Positions 51,656-61,009 of a stretch of DNA of 64,000 bases are shown piece after piece. Position numbers and translations under genes: made by a program. This DNA comes from DATHZQ01 sp035458525 (GTDB taxonomy: Bacteria; Actinomycetota; Acidimicrobiia; Spongiisociales; UBA5794). Positions within the stretch are counted from its first letter, which is position 1. Each line of letters begins with the position of its first letter. Below the pieces are notes generated by a model. That model was not told where the DNA came from, did no database searches, and saw only the letters and a program-made list of their open reading frames with translations. Location: the NCBI GenBank assembly GCA_035458525.1, contig DATHZQ010000014.1, positions 7,256-71,255 of the forward strand. The letters run 5' to 3'.

Positions 51656-52954
51656 ATGCCCCCGATGCGAGTGCCCACACCTGCGGACCGACTCAACCTC
51701 ATCTCGCAGCAGGGTCTCTGCATCGGGTGCGGGCTGTGCGAGGCGATCGCCGGCCCGGAGCGGATCCGGTGCACCATCGCCCCCAACGGATACGAGCGGC
51801 CCGTCATCGTGGGCGATCTCGATCACGCCACCGTCGATGCGGTTTGTCGCGCCTGCCCGGGGGTGGTAGTCACCGGGCTCCCCGAGGACGCTGCGGCGGG
51901 AGCGACGCTCGACTCGGTGTGGGGCCCGTGGCGGCGGATCGTGATGGCGTGGGCGGGCGATCCTGCTGTCCGCTACGCCGGATCGACCGGCGGGGTGCTG
52001 ACTGCGCTCGGTATGTACCTGCTGGACTCCGGCGAGGTCGATGCGGTGCTCCACGCGGGTCCATCGATCGAGCACCCGAGCTTCGGCGAGTCGCGTATCT
52101 CCCGGACATCTGCAGAGGTGCTGGAGGCGGTCGGCTCCCGCTACGGACCGACAGCGGTGCTGACCCGGCTGGAGGAGGCGCTGGGCTCAGCCGACCGCAT
52201 CGCCGTCATCGCCAAGCCCTGCGATCTGTCGGCGCTGCGGTTGCGGGCTCGCGACGAAGCCCGCATCGAAGCGCAGGTGCAGTATTTGCTCGCCATGGTG
52301 TGCGGAGGGTTCATGGCGCCCGAGGGCATGGCGGAGCGTATGACATGGTTCGGCGTCGCCGAGGAGGAGGTGACCGGGGTGCGGTATCGCGGCAACGGCT
52401 GCCCGGGGCCGACGGTGTTCGAGCGCGGCGACCGGGAGCCGGTGTCGGTCAGCTATCTCGACTTCTGGGGAGACGACGAGAGCAGGTGGACCCTGCCGTA
52501 TCGCTGCAAGATCTGTCCCGACGGCACCGGCGAGGCGGCCGACCTCGTCGCCGCCGACACGTGGCCGGGGGCGGCGCCCACTGCGGAGTGGGTCGAGAGC
52601 GATCCCGGGAGCAACGCCGTCATTGCTCGAACTGCATCGGGGGAGCAACTGCTCGCTCGCGCAGCCGCTGCCGGCCATATCGCCCTGGGTGAGCTCGTCA
52701 CCGTCGCCGACCTCGACCTGTGGCAGCCCCATCAAGTGCGCAAGAAGGAGGTGAGCTGGGCCCGGCAGGCGGGACGGCGCGTCGCCGGCGCCGTACCGAT
52801 CGAGATCGAGGGCCTGCGGAGCGATCAGCTGGCGCGAACTCAGCCGGTCGGGACGCTCCTCGAGGAGGGGCGGGGGAGCATCGCTCGAGTGCGGGACGGC
52901 CGGGCCGATGAGCCGGTGCCGGTCGCTGCAAGCGACCTGGGGGCCGCGACCTGA
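51656..52954 (+). CDS. Coenzyme F420 hydrogenase/dehydrogenase beta subunit (FrhB) family protein
   Basis: 432 residues. The N-terminal iron-sulfur motif GLCIGCGLCEA has Cys22, Cys25 and Cys28, followed by more cysteines (CRACPG). Then comes the FrhB core (YAGSTGGVLTALGMYLL, SRYGPTAVLTRLEEAL, IAKPCDLSALR, GNGCPGPTVF) and a late YRCKICPDGTGEAADLVAAD that may bind another cluster. Family members carry FeS and flavin and reduce or oxidise F420 or similar partners. No other F420 gene is adjacent. Two ATG codons three apart (51656, 51665) are possible starts. It is divergent from the aldehyde dehydrogenase. Confidence 0.78.
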   Translation: MPPMRVPTPADRLNLISQQGLCIGCGLCEAIAGPERIRCTIAPNGYERPVIVGDLDHATVDAVCRACPGVVVTGLPEDAAAGATLDSVWGPWRRIVMAWAGDPAVRYAGSTGGVLTALGMYLLDSGEVDAVLHAGPSIEHPSFGESRISRTSAEVLEAVGSRYGPTAVLTRLEEALGSADRIAVIAKPCDLSALRLRARDEARIEAQVQYLLAMVCGGFMAPEGMAERMTWFGVAEEEVTGVRYRGNGCPGPTVFERGDREPVSVSYLDFWGDDESRWTLPYRCKICPDGTGEAADLVAADTWPGAAPTAEWVESDPGSNAVIARTASGEQLLARAAAAGHIALGELVTVADLDLWQPHQVRKKEVSWARQAGRRVAGAVPIEIEGLRSDQLARTQPVGTLLEEGRGSIARVRDGRADEPVPVAASDLGAAT

Positions 52955-52961
52955 TCCGGAG

Positions 52962-53711
52962 TCAGGATGTGCTGGCCACGGAGATGATCCGCCGGTACTG
53001 CGCCGGCACCTGGAACGGCTCCCACGTGGCTTCGGGCAGCGCCAGACGATCCGCCACGATGTAGGCAACGGCCGGGTTGTAGCCGAGACCGGTGTGGCTG
53101 CCCCGCACTCGCAGGTTCTCGGTCCGCGGCGCCTCCTGCACGAGGCACGTCTCCCAATGAACGATGCCGTCGCTGCGGGTGTGGACCGCGGTGACGGGGA
53201 CGTCGAGGGGCTCGCCGTCATCCAACAGTGGTCGCGCCGGGACGTGGAACGCTTGGAGGGCGTTGTAGAGAGGGGCGGCGTTGCTGGCCGTCTGTACCTC
53301 CGAGCGCACCGGCGTGCCCAGCGTGACCAGCGACCGCACCGACTCCGGGTCCCTTGCAGCGAGCTGCCGTGCGTAGATCCCGCCGAGGGACCAGCCGATC
53401 AGCGACACGGTGCGGCCGGTCTCTCCGGCGATCCGGTCCAACAGCGACGGCAGTTCGTTGATCACCCTTTGGGTGGGCCCCATGTTGCGGCCGAGGCCCC
53501 AAGGGTGCGATTGGTAGCCCAGAGAGTCGAGCAGCCGTCGAATCGTGCCGCTGGACCGATCCGAGGCACCGAACCCTGGCAGCACCAGGACGGGCTGACC
53601 GTCACCGTGCGGGAGAAGCCGCCGGAATGGCAGCAAGCCGATCGAGGTGGCGTACTCGCCCGACGCTCGCACCGGTTCGGCCATGGCTCGCAGAATCGAG
53701 GGCCGCTTCAC
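52962..53711 (-). CDS. Alpha/beta hydrolase, lipase/acyltransferase-like
   Basis: 249 residues with an alpha/beta-hydrolase core: PVLVLPGFGASDRSS, LGYQSHPWGLGRNMGP, and the nucleophile elbow SLIGWSLGGIYAR with the G-x-S-x-G serine. TAVHTRSDGIVHWETC and GSHTGLGYNPAV supply probable Asp and His. It resembles triacylglycerol lipase/PGAP1-like bacterial proteins. Its GTG start overlaps the stop of the wax ester synthase/DGAT gene (GTGA), suggesting joint action on storage lipids. Confidence 0.75.
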   Translation of the reverse strand: MKRPSILRAMAEPVRASGEYATSIGLLPFRRLLPHGDGQPVLVLPGFGASDRSSGTIRRLLDSLGYQSHPWGLGRNMGPTQRVINELPSLLDRIAGETGRTVSLIGWSLGGIYARQLAARDPESVRSLVTLGTPVRSEVQTASNAAPLYNALQAFHVPARPLLDDGEPLDVPVTAVHTRSDGIVHWETCLVQEAPRTENLRVRGSHTGLGYNPAVAYIVADRLALPEATWEPFQVPAQYRRIISVASTS

Positions 53712-55126
53712 GTGAGCGCCTTCTCCAGCTCGGCCACCTCGTCCTGGATCATGTCGATCAGATCCCACAAGTCGGGCAGGAGTTCGCGGTCGCCAACCAG
53801 GCCGAAGCACAGCCGGTCGAGGTACCGGTAGAGCGTGATGTTGAGTGCGGCCCCGTCCGTGATCGTCGACACGGGATAGTGGCCCTCCAGCGGTGCCCCC
53901 GCCAGATAGAGCGGGAAATGCGGCCCGGGCACGTTGGAGATCACGAGGTTGAATGGTGTCCAGCGCCCGCCCCGCCCGTTCCGGTACGCGACCTGCGCAG
54001 CCCGCGCCGCAAGCACGGGAGGTGCGAACTGGGCGAAGTCCTGGAGCAGGGTTGCCGGCGTGGCGCGGTGCGTCTCCTTGGCGATGCCCATCGTGCGATG
54101 CACGAACTCGAGGCGTTGCACCGGGTCCTCCAGGTGCGTGCCGATGGGGGCGATCATGGCCGACACTTGATTGCCGATCTCGCCGGTCTCCTCGCCGGTG
54201 CGGATCGAGATCGGGATGAGGGCCTGGAGCGAGCGTTTCGGCACGCCCTCGTGGCGCGAAAGCCACCGGCGCACTGCTCCGGCAGATGCGGCGATCACGA
54301 CGTCGTTCACCGTGGTGCCGGCGGCGTCCTTGATGCGCTTGACCGCGCTGAGGGACACGTCGCCGAAGGCCCAGCGCCGGTGCGGGGATATCTGCCGGTT
54401 GAGCCGCGACTGCGGTGCCACCAAGGCCGGGCGCGAGAGGATCTCGTCATCCGTGTGCATTCCGACGAGGGCCGGCAAGGCCTTCAACGGGTGCAGTCCG
54501 GGCAGACCTCGGACGAGCTCGTACCCCACCCGAGAGGCCCGGACCGGGCTGAGAGCGAGGCGCCGCAAGCTGCGCGCCAGCAGCGAGACTGGAGAAGGGA
54601 TTTCGCCGGACTTCCACGGCGTTGCCGGGGCCGGGACAGTGCGTCCCTCTGGTTCGGTGTCGAGCAGGCTGGTGAGGATGTCGGCGCCGCCCATACCGTC
54701 GACGGCGGCATGGTGGAGCTTGGTGTACGTGGCGACGCGCCCATCGGCGAGCCCTTCGATCAGGTACATCTCCCAGAGCGGCCGGGTGCGGTCGAGGGGT
54801 CGCTGGTGGATCCGGGCGACCAACTCCGACAACTCGAGTGCGCCGCCCGGCGGCGGAACTGCAACATGGCGCAGATGGAAGCTGAGGTCGAAGTGGGGAT
54901 CGTTGATCCAGTACGGGTTGTCGACGCCCAGCGGCACGGTGAGCAGCCGCTTGCGGAACGGTGGCAGCAAATGGATGCGCTCCTCGATGAGGTCGCGCAG
55001 GCCGTCGAATCCCCACTCTTCGGGCGCATGGGAGCGATCGAGCACGACGACACCACCGACATGCCCTTGCTGGAACGGGGTCTCGAGGTTGAGAAACCCC
55101 GTATCGACGCCACTCAGTTGCTCCAC
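53708..55126 (-). CDS. Wax ester synthase / acyl-CoA:diacylglycerol acyltransferase
   Basis: 472 residues with the hallmark active-site motif HHAAVDGMGG (His138, His139, Asp143), the upstream PLWEMYLIEGL and the downstream TVNDVVIAASAGAVRRWL. The N-terminal LSGVDTGFLNLET opening is also typical. The enzyme esterifies an acyl-CoA to a fatty alcohol or diacylglycerol for storage lipid at the cytoplasmic membrane. GTG start. It is coupled to a lipase-like hydrolase. Such genes are abundant in actinobacteria, which agrees with the other lineage clues. Confidence 0.88.
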   Translation of the reverse strand: MEQLSGVDTGFLNLETPFQQGHVGGVVVLDRSHAPEEWGFDGLRDLIEERIHLLPPFRKRLLTVPLGVDNPYWINDPHFDLSFHLRHVAVPPPGGALELSELVARIHQRPLDRTRPLWEMYLIEGLADGRVATYTKLHHAAVDGMGGADILTSLLDTEPEGRTVPAPATPWKSGEIPSPVSLLARSLRRLALSPVRASRVGYELVRGLPGLHPLKALPALVGMHTDDEILSRPALVAPQSRLNRQISPHRRWAFGDVSLSAVKRIKDAAGTTVNDVVIAASAGAVRRWLSRHEGVPKRSLQALIPISIRTGEETGEIGNQVSAMIAPIGTHLEDPVQRLEFVHRTMGIAKETHRATPATLLQDFAQFAPPVLAARAAQVAYRNGRGGRWTPFNLVISNVPGPHFPLYLAGAPLEGHYPVSTITDGAALNITLYRYLDRLCFGLVGDRELLPDLWDLIDMIQDEVAELEKALT

Positions 55127-55324
55127 CTGCCAAGCCTAACCCTACCGGAGCGGTCACCGATGCTCGCAGCGACCAGACTGCACTCCGCACGAACCGAACC
55201 AGCTCTCGAGGCCGATGCGCGATCATTTCGTCGTTGACGGATGGCTCATGTTGAGCGGCTTCAGGTTCGGCGCTTCGCACGTCCGGACGACGGGATGCTG
55301 CCGCATCCTCACTGGGTCTTGCTT

Positions 55325-56112
55325 CTACGCGAAGTGTTCCTCCATCCAGGCGACGCCGTACGCGATCAGATCGGAGGCGTCGATCAGCTCGCTCTCTGCG
55401 CTTCCGACGAGGCCGGTCCGGGCTCGACCTTCGGCCAGGTAGGACTTCGTGATGACGGCGAAGTGGTCTGCGCCGTGCCAGTCGACGATGCCGTTCGAGT
55501 CGTCGAGGCATTCGATCGCGACGATCGTCGGCCGCGCCGATGCGACGGTGACGCCGCACACGGCGCTTGTTCGGGATCTTGGCCAAATACTCGGCATGGT
55601 GACGTCACCGTGTCGAGGTCGGCACCGAGTCTGAGCACCTTCCCCCGTGCGTCGAGCATGCGCGCCAAGGGTGAACCCGAGCCGTAGTAGTCGTTCCACG
55701 GGACGTTCGAGGTCAGATCGGCGGTGAGCTCGCCCCGCGCCGCAAACCGTCCCTCGGGGTGATCTGAGACGACCGTTCCCGGGTGTGTACGGAACACCTC
55801 GGCGAGGGCGCCGACGTCGGGGTCGGCCGGGGTCGTTACCGCGTCGAACGGCTCGGCCTCTGCGAGGGCGGCGGGCCGCTCCGCCTCCGGCAGGTCGTGG
55901 ACCCAGGCCCATCCGTCGTCGGCGCCGAGCACCATCAAGAGGGTGTCGCCGGGCTCCACCGCGTGGTCGAGGGCTGCGATGACGCCCGCTGCGCCGTGCT
56001 CGTGGGCCCGACTGCCCTCAGGGAGGCGTGAACCATCAGCACGTCACCGGGTACGACCCCCAGGGTACGAAGGGTCTGTTTGCAGCCGATCGATGCCGTG
56101 GGGCGGAAGCAT
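55325..56112 (-). pseudogene. Aminoglycoside 3-N-acetyltransferase (AAC(3)-like) pseudogene
   Basis: Fragments of an AAC(3)/YokD-family acetyltransferase lie in order but in different frames. They are MLPPHGIDRLQTD at 56112, LRTLGVVPGDVLMVHASLRA, then GVIAALDHAVEPGDTLLMVL through LTSNVPWNDYYGSGSPLARM, then HHAEYLAKIPNKRR, and finally SNGIVDWHGADHFAVITKSY to the stop. At least four frame changes (near 56070, 56010, 55605 and 55570) separate them, including apparent loss of several bases before HHAEY. The remnant covers about the full 265-residue family length. No functional product is expected. Confidence 0.75.
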
Positions 56113-56220
56113 GAATGCAGTCTGCCAGCCACGATCGGCGGCGGGCCAGCATCAAGGCATCCCATGGGCCGACCGGTGGTGACGGTCGGCCTCCCAGCGG
56201 CCATCTCGGGAAACGGAGCG

Positions 56221-56904
56221 TTAGCCGCCGGCGACGTAGCGCATCTCGCGGCGGTACTTCTTCCAGTCGGACGCCTTCGTCGACCATGCCACGTCGGTGA
56301 CGATCTGGCCGACTCCGATGACGATCAGCAGCGCTGTCGTCCACCAAGGAACTTCCATGACGAGCGCTGGTCCCAGGGCGAAGAACGGGATGAGTTTGGT
56401 GGCAACGGCGCCCGAGGCATGCATCCACGCTCGGTGCTTCGGGACGGTTCGTAGGTACGTCGCGTAGTCGGTCTTCACCCCGGGCTGGGGCCGCTGCACC
56501 GTGCCGATGAACCAGTGACTGAATCGAATGCCGAAGACGCGACCGACGACGAGATGTGCGAGCCCGTGGGTCGTGACGAGGGTGATACCGGTGCCGATGA
56601 GCAACGCAATGCCGTTGGCGGGCCGATCGAGTGAGTACGCCCACCACACGATGCCGAGTCCAACCAGCGTGCCGATGACCATGAGCGCAGTTCCGACGGG
56701 AGCGGGAACGGTGAGCAGCGCCCACGATTCGAATGCCCGCCGGTCGATCGCCGCGATGCGGTCGGCGAATTCATCGGTGAGGGCCGGGTCTCGCTTCACT
56801 GCACCGACAGCCTTCCAGAACCCCGTTGTTCCCAACGCGGTCTGCCCTCCGTCGACGGCTTGCTCGGCCTTCGTCAAGGCTTCTTCTATTGCGGTGCGAT
56901 CCAC
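56221..56904 (-). CDS. Membrane protein with HGLAH motif, unknown function
   Basis: 227 residues. An N-terminal helical soluble part of about 65 residues is followed by four hydrophobic helices (ALLTVPAPVGTALMVIGTLV, ANGIALLIGTGITLV, IPFFALGPALVMEV and TTALLIVIGVGQIVTDVAW). TTHGLAHLVVGRVFGIRFSH resembles the first metal motif of M50-like or DUF3267-type membrane proteins, but lacks the Glu of HExxH, so protease activity is doubtful. GTG start after GAGGAGA. Function unknown. Confidence 0.6.
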   Translation of the reverse strand: MDRTAIEEALTKAEQAVDGGQTALGTTGFWKAVGAVKRDPALTDEFADRIAAIDRRAFESWALLTVPAPVGTALMVIGTLVGLGIVWWAYSLDRPANGIALLIGTGITLVTTHGLAHLVVGRVFGIRFSHWFIGTVQRPQPGVKTDYATYLRTVPKHRAWMHASGAVATKLIPFFALGPALVMEVPWWTTALLIVIGVGQIVTDVAWSTKASDWKKYRREMRYVAGG

Positions 56905-56976
56905 GTTGGTCTCCTCGATCGAGGTCGAAGCGTAGGGCCGGCAGGAATCGGCAACCAATGCGGCAACCGTCAGAAT

Positions 56977-57768
56977 TCACACACAGCGCCCCTCGCTGAC
57001 TCCTCGTTGACACATCCGCGTCGCCTCCACCGCCATGAGCGAGAAGGCCTCGCCCGAGTCGGTGGGTTGGCCGAAGACGTGGAGCCGGATTCCGCCCTCG
57101 CTGTCGTCACCGAGCCCGGTGACGTCGTAGGTGACCTCGCCGAGATCGCCGACGGTCGGCGCAACGGACACGACGACCTCGGAGCCGACGTCCACGTCGG
57201 CGAATACTTCCGCAACCTGCAACCCGAGCTCGAGCATGGTCTCGGCCGTCGGAATCTGCCCCATCTGCGCAACCACGAAACTCGTGATGTCGTCGACGTC
57301 GCTGAGCCGCGACATGAACTGCTGGTTGATCCAGCCTTCGACACCACCGGCATCGATTTGCCACCACACAGCACCAGACGGAAGCTGCCAGCCCTCGCCG
57401 GTTCCGGAGATGCCGGTCTGCGTCGGGTCCAAGGTCGTCACTACATCGAAGGAGACATTGGGACCCGAGCGCACGTTCAACACATCGTCGAACTGGACGC
57501 CGACGACACCGAGGATCGGACCTTCTTCGGGAACGGGGACCCAGAAGTCGTACGGTTCGCCTTCGACCCCCGCCCACGTGGTGGTGGTCGCCTCGGTCGT
57601 CGTGGTCGTAGCTGCCGTGGTTGTCGGCGCAGCAGTCGATGTCGTCGTGGCAGAGCTCGTCGAGGTCGCTGCGGGGGGCTCGGACTCGGTCGTCGATGAC
57701 GCATCGTCGCCACCGCACCCCGCGAGCACGAGCACGACCAGCAGCAGGGCTGCAAGTGAGTATCGCAT
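56977..57768 (-). CDS. Lipoprotein with threonine-rich linker and SH3-like domain
   Basis: 263 residues. The signal peptide ends in the lipobox LVLAGC, then comes a Thr/Ser/Ala-rich linker of about 50 residues. An SH3b-like domain follows (VGVQFDDVLNVRSGPN, WWQIDAGGVEGWINQQFM), then a C-terminal alpha/beta part. SH3b domains often bind cell-wall peptides. The AGGAGA box is well placed before the ATG at 57768. No partner gene is evident. Confidence 0.7.
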   Translation of the reverse strand: MRYSLAALLLVVLVLAGCGGDDASSTTESEPPAATSTSSATTTSTAAPTTTAATTTTTEATTTTWAGVEGEPYDFWVPVPEEGPILGVVGVQFDDVLNVRSGPNVSFDVVTTLDPTQTGISGTGEGWQLPSGAVWWQIDAGGVEGWINQQFMSRLSDVDDITSFVVAQMGQIPTAETMLELGLQVAEVFADVDVGSEVVVSVAPTVGDLGEVTYDVTGLGDDSEGGIRLHVFGQPTDSGEAFSLMAVEATRMCQRGVSEGRCV

Positions 57769-57853
57769 GTGGTCTCCTGACGTCCTTGAAGTCATCGTCG
57801 AACGTACGTACCGACCGGGCCAGGGCCTTCCGGCACCGCAACCGAGGAGATCT

Positions 57854-58939
57854 TCACGCACCGACCCCGATGACGAAGGCGCCGACATGTCGTTTCTCGA
57901 CGAACGCCTCCTGGGCGGCCGGAAGCTCGGACAGCGGGAACGTGCGAGCCACCACGGGTCTTATCTCGCTTCGTTCGATGTAGCCGACCAAATTGGCGAA
58001 CACCTCGGGAGGGAGCACGGTGCATCCGTGCATGGTCAAGTCGTGGAGGTAGAGCGTCCGCAGGTCGAGCCGGACGATGGGCCCGGCTATCGCCCCCGCC
58101 GCGGTGTAATGCCCGCCCCGACGCACCGTCTCGAGGAGCGAGGCGAAACCGTTCCCGCCCACGACGTCGGCGAAGACGTCGACGCCGCCGGTGGCGTCGA
58201 GCACGGCGGCAGCCACGTCGGGCCGCGAGCGATCGAGAACCACTTCGGCGCCGATCGCGCTGACCTCACCGATCTTTGCGGCGCTCGTCAGCGCCACGAC
58301 CCGGGCGCCACGGCGTCTCGCCAGCTGGATCAGCCCGCCTCCGACGCCACCCGATGCGCCGGTCACGAGTACCCACTGTCCCTCGCGCACGCCGGCCCGG
58401 TGCAGCATGTGTTCGGCTGTCGCATACGAGCAGGGGAAGCTGGCGAGTTCCACGTCGGACAAGTCCGTGGTGATCGGGTGCGCGTTCGCTGCCGGGACCA
58501 CGACGAACTCGGCGTAGCCGCCGTCGATCTCCGAGCCGAGGTAGCGGGCGTTCTCGAGGATGCCGCTGGGGTCACGGAGCCAGGCGTCGACGAGAACCCG
58601 CTGCCCGAGGCGCGCGGGGTCGACGTTGGTGCCGACGGCGGCGATCCGGCCGGCGGGGTCTGCCCCCTGGATCCGCGGGAAGGTCAATCCTCCTCCCCAC
58701 GATCCGTCGACGTCGCCGTCGGTTGCCTCCGCACCGGTGGCGGTCGTGACCGTCTTGGCGTACCAGCCGGTGCGGGTGTTGATGTCGGTGTTGTTCATCC
58801 CGCAGGCGGCCACCTCGATGACGACCTCGTCAGGACCCGGTGATCGCACCGGCACGTCGTCCCGATACTGCAGCTTGTCCAGTCCGCCGTGACCAGTCAG
58901 CAGCACCGCTCGCATTGTTCGGGGAAGCCCTTCTGGCAT
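57854..58939 (-). CDS. MDR-family (zinc-type alcohol dehydrogenase-like) oxidoreductase
   Basis: 361 residues of the medium-chain dehydrogenase/reductase family, closest in pattern to quinone-reductase-type members. The GroES-like part contains IEVAACGMNNTDINTRTGWY and PRIQGADPAGRIAAVG; the Rossmann motif is VLVTGASGGVGGGLIQLA. The usual catalytic zinc ligands are incomplete, as in quinone/enoyl reductases. Substrate unknown. An acrylyl-CoA reductase role linked to DddP was considered but not supported. ATG at 58939 or a few codons later at MRAVLL. Confidence 0.78.
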   Translation of the reverse strand: MPEGLPRTMRAVLLTGHGGLDKLQYRDDVPVRSPGPDEVVIEVAACGMNNTDINTRTGWYAKTVTTATGAEATDGDVDGSWGGGLTFPRIQGADPAGRIAAVGTNVDPARLGQRVLVDAWLRDPSGILENARYLGSEIDGGYAEFVVVPAANAHPITTDLSDVELASFPCSYATAEHMLHRAGVREGQWVLVTGASGGVGGGLIQLARRRGARVVALTSAAKIGEVSAIGAEVVLDRSRPDVAAAVLDATGGVDVFADVVGGNGFASLLETVRRGGHYTAAGAIAGPIVRLDLRTLYLHDLTMHGCTVLPPEVFANLVGYIERSEIRPVVARTFPLSELPAAQEAFVEKRHVGAFVIGVGA

Positions 58940-59077
58940 CAGACCGACTCTAGGTCGTTGTTTCGTGGCTGCCGCATCACGTCTGATGTGATGTATCGCG
59001 GCGGCTTCGCTCCGGAGTCGCAAACAGATGTCTGGTAGATGCGAATGATCCGAACGTCCGTACCGGCCGATTCGAAG

Positions 59078-60058
59078 CTACAGGATCACCTGGCCGAACC
59101 ATCCCATCGCCAGGGCTCCAGCGAACAGCAACGCGACCACCAATCCGACGACGCGGACACGGGCGATCACGAACAATCCCGAGATCGAGCCGATGCTGGC
59201 GCCGGCGCCGGTGACGAGGAACGCCAAGGCCGGTCCAGGCCCCATCCCGCCATCCATGAGTGTTGCCACGAGCGGCAGCGACGCTTCCGTGTTGATGTAG
59301 GCGGGTATTCCGAGGAGGGCCGCAAGCGGCACGGCGAGCATCGAGTCGCCGCCGAGATAGTCCGTGAGCCAAGCCGTCGGAATGGCGTCGATGGCGAGGT
59401 AGCCAACTGCAGTGAACCCGAAGAAGAACACGAGCAGTTTGCGGCCCACGGAGAGGAGTTCAGTACCGAACTCGTCGAGCTTCCAGCGCCTGCGCAGGGT
59501 GGGCAGCTCGGCGATCGAGGCGGTGCCGGGGCCGATGCCGACGGCGGCGGGCTCGGGGAGTGAGCACGTTCCGGTGGCGCATCCTTGCTCCTCGGGCCGC
59601 ATCCGAGCCTGGTCATGGAGCCGGCCGCTCCTATCGAGGGCGGCCGCCACTGCTCCAGCCGCAAGACCGAGCACGATCGTGCCGGCGAAGAACACCAGGG
59701 CGAACGACCATCCGAACAGTCCGGCGGACAGGAAGAGTTCGGCCGGGCTGGTCAGCGGCGACGCAACCATGAAGGCGACGAGCGGCGCCCATGGCGAGGC
59801 GGTGGCGAGCATGCCGAGCAAGACCGCCGTCGTTCCGCATGAGCAGAACGGCGTGAGGGTTGCCAAGAGCACGGCGGCGCCCACGGCGACCGAGGTGCTT
59901 CGACGCAGCATGCGGGAGACCCGCTGCGTCCCCACGTACACGGATACCGCCGCGGCGGCCACGATCGAGATCAGCAGAAATGGCCAAACGGTGCCGAAGG
60001 TCGAGGCGACATCGGTGGCGACCCGACCGATCAGATTCAGCGAGTAGTCCACGGACAC
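59078..60058 (-). CDS. UPF0718/ArsP-type permease
   Basis: 326 residues with about eight membrane helices in two halves and the characteristic cysteine motif LTPFCSCGTTAVLLGML at the start of the first half; GIPAYINTEASLPLVATLM lies in the second. A hydrophilic, cysteine-containing loop (GCATGTCSLPEP) links them. Family members include ArsP, which exports trivalent organoarsenicals, and others linked to metal stress. GTG start. An AT-rich region with inverted repeats lies immediately upstream and looks like an ArsR-type operator, although no ArsR gene is in the window. Confidence 0.8.
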   Translation of the reverse strand: MSVDYSLNLIGRVATDVASTFGTVWPFLLISIVAAAAVSVYVGTQRVSRMLRRSTSVAVGAAVLLATLTPFCSCGTTAVLLGMLATASPWAPLVAFMVASPLTSPAELFLSAGLFGWSFALVFFAGTIVLGLAAGAVAAALDRSGRLHDQARMRPEEQGCATGTCSLPEPAAVGIGPGTASIAELPTLRRRWKLDEFGTELLSVGRKLLVFFFGFTAVGYLAIDAIPTAWLTDYLGGDSMLAVPLAALLGIPAYINTEASLPLVATLMDGGMGPGPALAFLVTGAGASIGSISGLFVIARVRVVGLVVALLFAGALAMGWFGQVIL

Positions 60059-60059
60059 T

Positions 60060-60117
60060 CCAATATCGATACATGTCTATATATCGGACTATCCACGACA
60101 TATCGACATTTGTCAAT
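60060..60117. promoter_or_regulatory. AT-rich operator-like repeats upstream of permease
   Basis: The stretch is far richer in A/T than its surroundings. CGATA and TATCG pair across 10 bp (60067-60086), and CGATACATGTC is repeated in inverted form as GACATATCG 20 bp further on. Such nested AT-rich palindromes are common for ArsR/SmtB-type metal regulators. It lies directly before the permease GTG and also serves the divergent hydrolase gene. Confidence 0.5.
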
Positions 60118-60197
60118 GTGTTGTTCGCTGTCGAGCGGCTCCTGGCTCGAACGCCGTGCTGAGAGACGGCAGACTCATGACGACGAAGGAGGCAGAC

Positions 60198-60983
60198 ATG
60201 GAAATGGCGGTTCGCATCGACCGCGGGAATGGACCGGCGATTGTGCTGCTGCACGGGTTCCCAGGGAGCGCCGCTGACTGGGAACCGGTAGCCGTACGGC
60301 TACCCGAAGACCGCCGCACCCTGGTGGTCGACCTCGTCGGCTTTGGCGCCAGCGCCCGTCCCGAGAGTTTCGAAGCGGTCTGGACCGATGCGCAAGCCGC
60401 AGCGCTTTGCGCAACGCTCGATCGACTCGGCATGGACGAGGTGGCCCTGATCGGCCACGACATGGGGGGTCCGGTGGCGCTGACCTTTCTGGACAGGTAC
60501 CCCGATCGCGTGACCCACCTGGGCCTGTCGGCGACGAACACGTTCACCGACACGCCGGTCGACTTTCCACTCTCGCTGCTGCGACTGCCGGGGCTGGGTG
60601 CGCTCATCGAGCCGGTGTTCCTCAGCAAGCCGGCGCTGCGCGGGTTGGGTCGGGCCGCCTCCCGCACCAAAGGCGTGCGCGCTACGCCCAACGACAGCGG
60701 CGAGGCCAAGACGATCCGCACCATCTTCGCCAGCGTGCTGCGAGACCTGCCTGATCTCTATCGCGAAATCGAGGCGGTGCTGCCGGCGATCGCGGTGCCG
60801 ACGACCGTGATCTGGGGCGACGAAGACATGTTCTTCTCGGAGGCGCAGGGGCGGCGCACCGCTGAGGCGATCCCGGGCGCCGAGTTCGTCCTGCTGGAGG
60901 GCTGCGGACACTTCACACCGATCGAGCGACCAGACGAGGTGGCCGCCGCGATCCTGCGTCTCGTGGCGCAAGACGGCGCATAG
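60198..60983 (+). CDS. Alpha/beta hydrolase, epoxide hydrolase/dehalogenase-like
   Basis: 261 residues. VLLHGFPGSAADW gives the oxyanion hole region. The nucleophile elbow is LIGHDMGGPVAL with Asp88 in place of serine, as in epoxide hydrolases and haloalkane dehalogenases. Asp208/Asp210 (WGDEDMFF) and His238 (GCGHFTPIERP) complete a triad. Substrate unknown. The ATG at 60198 follows AAGGAGG at ideal distance, whereas earlier in-frame starts do not. It is divergent from the permease and convergent with the third dimethylglycine-dehydrogenase-like gene. Confidence 0.78.
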   Translation: MEMAVRIDRGNGPAIVLLHGFPGSAADWEPVAVRLPEDRRTLVVDLVGFGASARPESFEAVWTDAQAAALCATLDRLGMDEVALIGHDMGGPVALTFLDRYPDRVTHLGLSATNTFTDTPVDFPLSLLRLPGLGALIEPVFLSKPALRGLGRAASRTKGVRATPNDSGEAKTIRTIFASVLRDLPDLYREIEAVLPAIAVPTTVIWGDEDMFFSEAQGRRTAEAIPGAEFVLLEGCGHFTPIERPDEVAAAILRLVAQDGA

Positions 60984-61009
60984 CCGGGTGCGTCGCGGCC
61001 GGAGCGTAC

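Noticed and set aside
56221..56904. M50-type intramembrane protease
   Set aside because: The HGLAH motif lacks the catalytic Glu of HExxH and the second metal motif is not evident.
57854..58939. Acrylyl-CoA reductase (AcuI) to accompany the DddP-like lyase
   Set aside because: The MDR protein has a different N-terminal pattern and lies far from dddP; no specific support.
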